Part shown: one piece after another, positions 27,682 through 34,804 of the stretch | Numbering within the stretch: the stretch's first letter is position 1 | Layout: each line of letters starts with the position of its first letter | NCBI GenBank assembly: GCA_020724925.1 | Contig: DYGC01000003.1 | Coordinates: 1 to 40,262, forward strand | Length of the DNA stretch: 40,262 nucleotides | Origin: Candidatus Paceibacter sp. | GTDB lineage: Bacteria; Patescibacteriota; Patescibacteriia; DYGC01 | Direction of reading: 5' to 3' | Notes under the pieces: generated by a model | The model's database searches: none | What the model saw: the letters and a program-made list of their open reading frames with translations, nothing else | What the model was told of the DNA's origin: nothing | Made by a program: the position numbers and the translations under genes

Positions 27682-28815
27682 ATGTTCGCTTTTTGGCCGT
27701 TTTCAAACAATAAAAAGCAAAATCATCAATTAACGGAATATTGGCAAGCCATTGAAAAAATTGAGAAACGTTATTTGGAATTGACGGGAAAATTATTGGT
27801 TTCACAGCCAAAATGTTTAAATTTAAACAGCGAAAAGAAAAAATTTTTGGAAAAATACAAGGCCGGTGAAGTTTATAATCCGCAACTTCTTTTCAAAAAA
27901 AAACAATTTGACGGACGTAGTGTTTTGGCACTGCAACGTTTTTATGAAAGCATCACTTTAAAGGATGATTTTTTTTATTTCAAACAACTTTACAAAGAAA
28001 AAATCAAAAATTTATTATTGATGATTGATGCCTATCGGCAGTGGGGCGAGCCGGCTTCCACCAAGTTTATTATCAAGGCCAAAGGCCGTCCTTCTTGGTT
28101 TTTGTTTTGGCAAGCCAAAAGATTTTGTGCCAATTATCATGGCCATCGTTTAAAATACAAGCGAAAAATGACACCGCAGGAAGTCGGAATGGCATTGTTA
28201 AAATATGTTAAAGAAATTAGTGGCGAAACCCTGTCCGTGGTTTATAGTCGATATTTGGCCAGCAAAGCGATTATTTATCCTAAAAAACATTTATTAAAGA
28301 TTAATAGTAAAGCTAGTTTTAATGATGCAGAGCTGGAAAGATTGAAAGTTCATGAGATTGGTGTGCATTTTACCCGTTATCACAATGCCAAAAAGCTGGG
28401 ACGCCTGATTTTGGAAATCGGCGCAGCCAATTATTTGGAAACGGAAGAAGGTTTGGCGGTTTATAATGAAGAAAAACAGGGGGTTTTGAAAAGCTCACAA
28501 ATGTTTGTCTATGCCGGACGGGTAGTGGCGGCGTATTATGCCTTGCGTTGCAGTTTTTACAAGGTTTTTAAGATTTTGCGGGGCTATGGGTTTAGTCAAA
28601 AAGAAGCTTTTGAAATCACTTTTAGAGCCAAACGTAATTTAGCCGATACTTCTTTAGCTGGTGCTTACACTAAAGATTTCGTTTATTTTAGCGGCTATCA
28701 AAAGGTTAAAAAGTATGCCAAACAGCATCGTGCCAAGGTTAATGATTTGTTTTTTGGAAAATTCGCGTTGGCGGATTTGCCAAAACTGGAAAAATACTTA
28801 AAATATAAGGAATAA
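27682..28815 (+). CDS. DUF1704 / MATCAP-like metallopeptidase
   Basis: LKVHEIGVHFTRYHNAKKLG (HExxxH) followed by NYLETEEGLAVYNEEKQ (EEGLA-type motif), the DUF1704/tyrosine carboxypeptidase signature. Confidence 0.8.
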   Translation: MFAFWPFSNNKKQNHQLTEYWQAIEKIEKRYLELTGKLLVSQPKCLNLNSEKKKFLEKYKAGEVYNPQLLFKKKQFDGRSVLALQRFYESITLKDDFFYFKQLYKEKIKNLLLMIDAYRQWGEPASTKFIIKAKGRPSWFLFWQAKRFCANYHGHRLKYKRKMTPQEVGMALLKYVKEISGETLSVVYSRYLASKAIIYPKKHLLKINSKASFNDAELERLKVHEIGVHFTRYHNAKKLGRLILEIGAANYLETEEGLAVYNEEKQGVLKSSQMFVYAGRVVAAYYALRCSFYKVFKILRGYGFSQKEAFEITFRAKRNLADTSLAGAYTKDFVYFSGYQKVKKYAKQHRAKVNDLFFGKFALADLPKLEKYLKYKE

Positions 28816-28842
28816 GGGGATCATTAGGGAATCATTTAAGAG

Positions 28843-28940
28843 ATTCCGGGTTCTATCCTGCGGATAGCCCCGGAATGACAGCGTGGGGGATTATGTCAGA
28901 GGTTTCAGGTTCTATCCTGCGGATAGCCCCGGAATGACAA
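28843..28940. repeat. Two tandem REP-like hairpins (ATTCCGGG...CCCGGAATGACA family)
   Basis: Identical 32-bp ggttctatcctgcggatagccccggaatgaca at 28849-28880 and 28908-28939. The first copy forms ATTCCGGG/CCCGGAAT with inner CTATCC/GGATAG. Confidence 0.85.
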
Positions 28941-28977
28941 TAACAGGAAAACTTAATTAAAAATTTACAATAATCTT

Positions 28978-30462
28978 ATGAAAATGCGAGTCCGTTTTGC
29001 GCCGTCACCGACCGGTTACCTGCATATTGGTAGTTTACGAACAGCTTTGTATAATTATTTGTTAGCTCGCCACAATCAAGGAACTTTCTTTTTGCGTTTG
29101 GAAGATACTGATCAAACTCGTTATGTTCCTGAAGCTGATAAAAAATTAATCCAAACTCTCAAAGCTTGTCATTTGGACTGGGATGATGGCATTGATTTGA
29201 ACGAGGCCGGTGAAATCGTGGATAAGGGTGATTTTGGGCCTTACACGCAATCACAGCGCAAGGAAATTTATCAAAAATATATTCAAGAATTATTGGCCAG
29301 TGGGAAGGCTTATTATTGTTTTTGCAGTGCGGAGCGTTTGAAAGAATTGCGCACCATGCAGCAAAACCATAATTTACCGCCAAAATATGATAAACATTGT
29401 GTTAATTTAAGTCCGGAAGAGGTGCAAGCGAAAATCGCCGCCGGTGAAAAATATGTTATTCGTTTGAAAGTTGAGGGAAACCAGACAATTGAATTTACCG
29501 ATTTGATTCGTGGCCCGATTTCTATCAACAGTAATGATATTGATGATCAGGTTTTAATCAAATCCGATGGTTTGCCAACCTATCATTTTGCCAATGTCGT
29601 GGATGATCATTTGATGGGCACAACTCACGTGCTTCGCGCAGAAGAGTGGATTTCCCCCACCCCTAAACATGTTTTATTGTATGAATATTTTGGCTGGGAA
29701 AAACCGCAATTCGCCCATTTGACATTGTTGTTGAATCCGGATAAATCCAAGTTAAGCAAGCGCCAAGGCGACGTGGCAGTGGAGGATTACCTGGCCAAAG
29801 GTTATTTACCGGAAGCTTTGGTGAATTTCGTGGCTTTATTGGGCTGGAATCCCGGTGATGATCGAGAAATCTTTACTTTGGATGAATTGGTTAAAGAATT
29901 TTCTTTGGAAAAATGTGGTAAGTCCGGGGCGGTGTTTGATTTGAAAAAACTGGATTGGATGAACGGTATTTATATTCGTCAATTGAGTGAACAAGCTTTG
30001 GTTGATAAAGCCAAACCTTATTTATTGGAATATTTGGGAGACAAGAAAAATCAATGGTCTGATGATTATTTGAATAAGGTTATTTTAGTGCAACGAGATC
30101 GTTTGAATAAGTTAAGCGATATCGCTTCCGATGATTTGTCTTATTTTTTCAACGATGATTTGAATTACAATCCTGAATTGTTGGTCTGGAAAAAGTCTGA
30201 TAAGGAAAAAACTACAGAACATTTAAAGAGTTTGCAAAGTGAACTGACCGCTTATGCCGGCGAGTGGAGCATTCAAGCTTTAAATGATCATTTTATCGCT
30301 TGGATTAAAGAGCATGGCTGGAATAATGGTGATGTTTTGTGGCCGTTGCGCGTGGCATTGTGCGGGCAAGAAAAATCCCCGTCACCTTTTGAATTATTGT
30401 GGGTTTTGGGGAAGGAAAAAGCGGTAACGAGATTGAATGTTGCAGTGGGAAAATTATCATAA
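28978..30462 (+). CDS. gltX: Glutamyl-tRNA synthetase
   Basis: VRFAPSPTGYLHIGSLRTALYNYLLAR, HVLRAEEWISPTPKHVLLYEYFGW, SKLSKRQGDVAVEDYL. Confidence 0.95.
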   Translation: MKMRVRFAPSPTGYLHIGSLRTALYNYLLARHNQGTFFLRLEDTDQTRYVPEADKKLIQTLKACHLDWDDGIDLNEAGEIVDKGDFGPYTQSQRKEIYQKYIQELLASGKAYYCFCSAERLKELRTMQQNHNLPPKYDKHCVNLSPEEVQAKIAAGEKYVIRLKVEGNQTIEFTDLIRGPISINSNDIDDQVLIKSDGLPTYHFANVVDDHLMGTTHVLRAEEWISPTPKHVLLYEYFGWEKPQFAHLTLLLNPDKSKLSKRQGDVAVEDYLAKGYLPEALVNFVALLGWNPGDDREIFTLDELVKEFSLEKCGKSGAVFDLKKLDWMNGIYIRQLSEQALVDKAKPYLLEYLGDKKNQWSDDYLNKVILVQRDRLNKLSDIASDDLSYFFNDDLNYNPELLVWKKSDKEKTTEHLKSLQSELTAYAGEWSIQALNDHFIAWIKEHGWNNGDVLWPLRVALCGQEKSPSPFELLWVLGKEKAVTRLNVAVGKLS

Positions 30463-30480
30463 TCGTGGTTTGAAATTACC

Positions 30481-30505
30481 GTAGGGGCGTATTGCATACG
30501 CCCTT
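30481..30505. repeat. Single REP-like palindrome of the GTAGGGGCG...CGCCCTT family
   Basis: gtaggggcgtattgcatacgcccttt; same outer arms as the 5278/5384 pair with a different inner sequence. Confidence 0.7.
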
Positions 30506-30518
30506 TGACAATCACCAT

Positions 30519-30546
30519 TTGAAATTATCAATCAATCTGTTATAAT
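30519..30546 (+). promoter_or_regulatory. Extended -10 promoter for the 33-aa small ORF (and possibly recJ)
   Basis: TTGAAA (30519-30524), 16-bp spacer, TGT-TATAAT (-10 at 30541-30546). Confidence 0.6.
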
Positions 30547-30574
30547 TATCAGGTAATAAAAATAAAATCAGTAT

Positions 30575-30676
30575 ATGAGCAAGAAACACAAAAAACGTAA
30601 CTGGGCGACAATCATTGTCTTTTCCGTGATGATTTTGTTAATGGTTTTATGGACGATTTTACCGTTTTTTGGATAA
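30575..30676 (+). CDS. Small single-TM protein (33 aa), absent from the ORF track
   Basis: Reads MSKKHKKRNWATIIVFSVMILLMVLWTILPFFG*; basic N-terminus plus one TM helix; strong promoter 28 nt upstream. Confidence 0.6.
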   Translation: MSKKHKKRNWATIIVFSVMILLMVLWTILPFFG

Positions 30677-30732
30677 ATCACAGTTTTCGGTAAGTATTTT
30701 CCCTTCGTTAGTAATTAATTTTATATAAACAA

Positions 30733-32481
30733 ATGAAGAAAACATGGCTTATTGCCCCGAACGTGGGGCAGTCTTTGCTTAAAGAATTCCCCGACTTGCC
30801 GCCGGTAATTTTACAATTATTGAGCAATCGTGGTTTTAACAAAAAGCAAGAAATCGAGGAATTTTTTAACAGTAATTTTCAGGAACATGTGCACGATCCT
30901 TTTTTATTTAGGGACATGGAAAAGGCGGTGGTGCGGATTTTTGAATCAATTGAGAAGCAAGAAAAAATCGTGATTTTTGGCGATTTTGACGCTGACGGCG
31001 TCACCTCAACAGCGGTTGTGGCCAGTGTTTTAGCGGCTTTTGGTGCCAAGTTTGATTACTATATTCCGCATCGTGAAATTGAAGGCTATGGCTTGAACAC
31101 AGAAAGTATTCAAACAATGAAAAACGATGGTGCCAATTTAATCATCACTGTGGACTGCGGAATCAGCAATCACGAGGAAGTGGAAAAGGTCCATGAATTG
31201 GGCATGGAAATCATTATTACCGACCATCACCACGAACCGTTGGTTTTGCCAAAAGCTTATGCTATTCTGAACGCTCATTTAAAAAATGAAACTTATCCTT
31301 TTGAAAGTTTGGCCGGCGTCGGCGTTGCTTATAAATTGGCTCAGGGAATGTTGCGTTATGCCCAGAAAAAGGGGATTGCCATGCAAGCCAAACACAAGGA
31401 ATTTTACGGTTCTCCGGAAAATATGGAAAAATGGTTGTTGGATTTGGTGGCGATTGGCACGGTGGCTGATTGTGTGCCATTAATCGGTGAAAATCGTACT
31501 TTGGTGAAATATGGTTTGATGGTTTTGAAACAAAGCAAACGCAAAGGCTTGCGTAAATTGTTTGAAAAAATGGGCATCACCGATATCAATGCCACTCATA
31601 TTGGCTTTCAGATTGCGCCGCGCATCAATGCTGCCGGTCGCTTGAGCCACGCTTCAACCGCTTATGGTTTGTTGATGGCGGAAAGCGACGAAGAAAGCGA
31701 AAAATTAATTGAAGAACTGAATAATATCAATACTGAAAGACAAAAATTGACCGAGCAGATTTTTAAAGAAGCCAAAGATCAAATCGCCAGTCAAAAAACC
31801 GACAAAATGTTGATTGCCATCGGCGAATCGTGGTCCGTGGGAGTGATTGGTTTGGTGGCCGGTAAATTGACCGAAGCTTACAATACGCCGAGCTTGGTTA
31901 TCAGTAACTACAAAGGCTTATATCAGGGATCAGGGCGCAGCAATGAACATTTTAACATTGTTACCGCCATGCAGTCGGTGGAGCAGTATTTGGCGCATTA
32001 CGGCGGTCACGCGCAGGCTTGCGGCTTTACTTTGAGCAGTAATGACAAATTATTGGACTTTATTCAATCCTTGAAAGAATTGGCTAATAATCAGTTGCAA
32101 AATACGGATTTAAGTCCGGTTTTGAATATTGACGCCGAGCTGGGCTTTAAAGAAATCAACTGGAAATTGTGGGAACATTTGGAAAAGTTTATGCCTTTCG
32201 GAGAAAGCAATTCTCGACCTTTGTTTATGAGTAAAAACGTAAAGATTTTGCAAAAACAAAGTGTTGGCAAAGACAATAAACATTTGCGTTTATTATTGAA
32301 GCAAGACGAATCAAATTATATTTGGAAGAGTATCGCTTTTGGTTTGGGGACGATTTGGGGCGATGTTTTGCAAGCCGGCGATTACGTGGATGTGGCTTAT
32401 CATATCAATTTGAATGAGTGGAATAATAACAAAGAACTTCAATTGGAAGTGAAGGATTTGAAGTTGAAGGATAATGTGTAG
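30733..32481 (+). CDS. recJ: Single-stranded-DNA-specific exonuclease RecJ
   Basis: VIFGDFDADGVTSTAVV, TVDCGISNHEEV, ITDHHHEP, VAIGTVADCVPL, RINAAGRLSHA, GSGRSN, YGGHAQACGFT. Confidence 0.95.
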   Translation: MKKTWLIAPNVGQSLLKEFPDLPPVILQLLSNRGFNKKQEIEEFFNSNFQEHVHDPFLFRDMEKAVVRIFESIEKQEKIVIFGDFDADGVTSTAVVASVLAAFGAKFDYYIPHREIEGYGLNTESIQTMKNDGANLIITVDCGISNHEEVEKVHELGMEIIITDHHHEPLVLPKAYAILNAHLKNETYPFESLAGVGVAYKLAQGMLRYAQKKGIAMQAKHKEFYGSPENMEKWLLDLVAIGTVADCVPLIGENRTLVKYGLMVLKQSKRKGLRKLFEKMGITDINATHIGFQIAPRINAAGRLSHASTAYGLLMAESDEESEKLIEELNNINTERQKLTEQIFKEAKDQIASQKTDKMLIAIGESWSVGVIGLVAGKLTEAYNTPSLVISNYKGLYQGSGRSNEHFNIVTAMQSVEQYLAHYGGHAQACGFTLSSNDKLLDFIQSLKELANNQLQNTDLSPVLNIDAELGFKEINWKLWEHLEKFMPFGESNSRPLFMSKNVKILQKQSVGKDNKHLRLLLKQDESNYIWKSIAFGLGTIWGDVLQAGDYVDVAYHINLNEWNNNKELQLEVKDLKLKDNV

Positions 32482-32496
32482 GACATTGATATAAAT

Positions 32497-32529
32497 AAAA
32501 AACCCCCAGAGTAGTTTTTTAACTGGGGG
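32497..32529 (-). terminator. Intrinsic terminator of the minus-strand HEAYH gene
   Basis: On the minus strand: CCCCCAG, 13-nt loop, CTGGGGG, then TTTTTT (32502-32497). Confidence 0.75.
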
Positions 32530-32537
32530 ACTGAAAA

Positions 32538-33485
32538 CTAGTAAAAGGTTGTAGGGTATGAATTATAGAATGCCATCATATAATTCATTTTTCTTTTATG
32601 AGCTTCAGCCGGCGGATACTTTCTATCAAAAAAAGTATACACCGAGTGAACCATGGCGCTCGTTTGGAAAAAAGTGGTTTCTTTCCTTGAGCGGGGAGCT
32701 TCTTTAAGGAGTGCTAATATCAGCCCCGGATTTTCTCTGGGGGGTGAAATTGCAATTGCATCGGGGACTTGCTTTTGATATTCCCCTAAGAGCTTTTCAT
32801 ACAACAAAATTTCTTCTTCCAAGTGGCGTTTGTAGTCTTCACCGCCAATCAAAAGCATTATTTTATTTTGAAAAGTATGTGCCAGAATTTCCTCTTCCAA
32901 GTATTCCGGGGTAACTTGTTGCTCTGAAGAAACAATACCCTTTATTTTCTTGGAATAAGAATAGGCGTGGTAGGCTTCATGCAGAAAAATCATGACTTTT
33001 CCATTATCTGTAAAATCATAAAATGATTTTAGGATAATGACATTGTTCGTTGGCATAAATACCGCTACGGCTGTGCCATCAAAGAAACTTTTCCATTTCC
33101 CGATTTTCTCATCTCCGGGGAGTAGCGGAACGAAGGTTAAAAATTTATTAACCCCAATCTTAATATTGGGATTTACCCCAATATGTTGATGTCCGTATTT
33201 TACCGGTTTTGCAACGGTCATATGATTGTAGACATACTCCCAAACTAGGTTAACTTCCGGATCATTTATTTTTTCAACGAACTTTTTGGTTGGATCGGCC
33301 CATTTCACAAAAACGGAAAACCGTTTTTGATCAGCACTAGGCGTTTGCTTGTCGCTGAACAAGTAAACCGCCAACATGACCACAAGGGAGAGCAACACCG
33401 AAGCGATCGTGAAAAACCTTTTTTTGTTAGAGAATAAGGGTTTTTCTTTGACGGGGGTTCTGTTTTTACGCGAATGCTTTTTCAT
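32538..33485 (-). CDS. Membrane-anchored putative zinc metallopeptidase (HEAYH motif)
   Basis: Start moved to the ATG at 33485 (MKKHSRKNRTPVKEK) because AGGAG lies just upstream. N-terminal TM; FLHEAYHAYSYSKKIKG..EYLEEEILAH, an HExxH motif with a downstream acidic helix. Confidence 0.65.
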   Translation of the reverse strand: MKKHSRKNRTPVKEKPLFSNKKRFFTIASVLLSLVVMLAVYLFSDKQTPSADQKRFSVFVKWADPTKKFVEKINDPEVNLVWEYVYNHMTVAKPVKYGHQHIGVNPNIKIGVNKFLTFVPLLPGDEKIGKWKSFFDGTAVAVFMPTNNVIILKSFYDFTDNGKVMIFLHEAYHAYSYSKKIKGIVSSEQQVTPEYLEEEILAHTFQNKIMLLIGGEDYKRHLEEEILLYEKLLGEYQKQVPDAIAISPPRENPGLILALLKEAPRSRKETTFFQTSAMVHSVYTFFDRKYPPAEAHKRKMNYMMAFYNSYPTTFY

Positions 33486-33504
33486 TATAAAACTCCTTTT
33501 TATT

Positions 33505-33520
33505 GTAAAAGTACTTTTAC
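33505..33520. promoter_or_regulatory. Perfect 16-bp palindrome, candidate operator in the leader of the HEAYH gene
   Basis: gtaaaagtacttttac equals its own reverse complement; located 20 bp upstream of the minus-strand start. Confidence 0.4.
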
Positions 33521-33615
33521 TAAAATTAAAACAATTATCATATTTTGTCAATCAAAATTTATGCGTTCAGCGGTTTTTTGTTTTTCTGTTTAGCAAACAG
33601 GGGAGCGCGCCCTAT

Positions 33616-33644
33616 TTGACCGGGAGCGTGGTGGCTAGTATAAT
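33616..33644 (+). promoter_or_regulatory. Near-consensus sigma70 promoter
   Basis: TTGACC (33616-33621), 17-bp spacer, TATAAT (33639-33644). Confidence 0.7.
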
Positions 33645-33679
33645 CTAAACGTCAAGGTTTATTCATAAAAACCAATTTT

Positions 33680-33847
33680 ATGAAAACAAAATTTCAAGAA
33701 AAGAAAAAATTTGTTAGAGATGATTGTCTTAATATGGATTTTACTCTGGAAATTTTGGATCTGATTGGCTGGAATATGGAAGATTGGTTTTTTAAGCGTG
33801 AAAATACCGGTAAAAGAATTATCAAAAATACTAAACGTCTTAAATAG
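33680..33847 (+). CDS. Small basic protein (55 aa), absent from the ORF track
   Basis: Reads MKTKFQEKKKFVRDDCLNMDFTLEILDLIGWNMEDWFFKRENTGKRIIKNTKRLK*; 35 nt downstream of the promoter at 33616-33644. Confidence 0.55.
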   Translation: MKTKFQEKKKFVRDDCLNMDFTLEILDLIGWNMEDWFFKRENTGKRIIKNTKRLK

Positions 33848-34001
33848 TTTTCGATTAAAAAGCACCCGGAGTAGAGGATTCTTTTTTGTTTTTAGCTGCC
33901 TTTGGCCTGTGTTCTTGAAATGTACTTGGCGTCGCACAATATATCTTATGCGACACTAGGTTATAATAAGAACCGCGGCCGGGCCTTATTTGGGCTAATA
34001 C

Positions 34002-34023
34002 AAAAAAGAACCCCTTTCGGGGT
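34002..34023 (-). terminator. Intrinsic terminator of the minus-strand acidic small gene
   Basis: Minus strand: ACCCC-GAAA-GGGGT then TCTTTTTT. Confidence 0.75.
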
Positions 34024-34033
34024 CATTTTCTGT

Positions 34034-34207
34034 TTACGCAGCAATTTCTTCATCAGTTTTGACTTCTTCGGTATTGCTATCATCAGTTGGTTTAACTTCT
34101 TCTTTAGGTGTTGCTTCAGTGTTTTCCTCAGTACCTTCAACAATTGTTTCCGGTTTGATTTCATCGGTAGCATCGGTTGGATTAACATTTGTGTTTGGAT
34201 CGGTCAT
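34034..34207 (-). CDS. Small acidic Thr/Glu-rich low-complexity protein (57 aa)
   Basis: MTDPNTNVNPTDATDEIKPETIVEGTEENTEATPKEEVKPTDDSNTEEVKTDEEIAA. The track start at 34276 lies inside the apparent promoter, so the internal ATG at 34207 is preferred. Confidence 0.55.
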   Translation of the reverse strand: MTDPNTNVNPTDATDEIKPETIVEGTEENTEATPKEEVKPTDDSNTEEVKTDEEIAA

Positions 34208-34247
34208 AAAATTTTTTTTATGAATTAGATTTTCCATTCGTGGACGA

Positions 34248-34276
34248 ACTATAACAGGTATCCGATAATTAAACAA
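34248..34276 (-). promoter_or_regulatory. sigma70-like promoter for the acidic small gene
   Basis: Minus strand: TTGTTT (34276-34271), 17-bp spacer, TGT-TATAGT (-10 at 34253-34248). Confidence 0.55.
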
Positions 34277-34406
34277 CCTTTAATCAAAAATCCTTATACC
34301 CTAGCCACGTTTTTGTATTTAGCTGAGCTCCAGTACCTCCCATTTCAACCCAGCGCGATTTTGGACCACAGATTACGCTGATGAAGATGATTAAGATGAT
34401 GTTGTC

Positions 34407-34752
34407 TGAACTTTGATTCGTCTGAGGACATTTCATAGAATAATTTTTCTGAAACTGAAAATTCATCCATATTTAATGTCTTACTGAAAGACTATGATAA
34501 AAACTCAAAGTCCATCAGGTAAAATGACAAATACGGTAAAAATATCAATTTATGCCAAAAATAGCTTACGAAGACACATCAGACGAATCACAGTTCAAAA
34601 ACATGACTAATCACCAAAGCCACGTATTAAAGATCCCGAAATAAATTCGGGATGACAGACAGCAATCAATATACCAACGATAATGTTCATCAAAAATAAC
34701 AAAGTTTATCAAAATCAAAGTTATTCAAGTGAATCAGACGAATCAGTGTTCA
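34407..34752. repeat. Three degenerate copies of a TCAGACGAATCA..GTTCA element
   Basis: 34407-34427 (reverse) tgaactttgattcgtctgagg; 34577-34597 catcagacgaatcacagttca; 34732-34752 aatcagacgaatcagtgttca. Confidence 0.55.
34631..34656. repeat. REP-like hairpin, variant of the ATCCTGAA/TTCAGGAT family
   Basis: agATCCCGAAataaaTTCGGGATgac; same 8-bp stem/5-nt loop layout and flanking as the 7141 copy, with T-A to C-G stem changes. Confidence 0.7.
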
Positions 34753-34775
34753 AGACCAATCATGCGTCGCAAAAT

Positions 34776-34790
34776 ATTGCGGCCCGCAAT
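34776..34790 (-). terminator. Possible terminator downstream of alr
   Basis: attgcggcccgcaat is a near-perfect palindrome just past the alr stop, followed on the minus strand by ATTTT. The stem is short. Confidence 0.35.
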
Positions 34791-34804
34791 TTGAAATATT
34801 CAAA

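Noticed and set aside
33659-33937. Minus-strand 92-aa ORF opposite the 55-aa candidate
   Set aside because: No promoter on that strand; the plus-strand ORF has a near-consensus promoter.
33931-33967. GTCGCA...TGCGAC inverted repeat followed by TATAAT
   Set aside because: 6-bp stem only, no -35 at proper spacing; insufficient for a regulatory call.
33902-34228. 108-aa + ORF antisense to the acidic gene
   Set aside because: Passes through the terminator hairpin and is Phe/Cys-rich as expected of an antisense shadow.
34552-34644. 30-aa ORF MPKIAYEDTSDESQFKNMTNHQSHVLKIPK
   Set aside because: Built from the degenerate TCAGACGAATCA repeat and the REP hairpin; no promoter or RBS seen; likely chance.
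5278-34752. CRISPR array
   Set aside because: Repeats are dispersed, palindromic and inverted; no regular direct-repeat/spacer periodicity and no cas genes.
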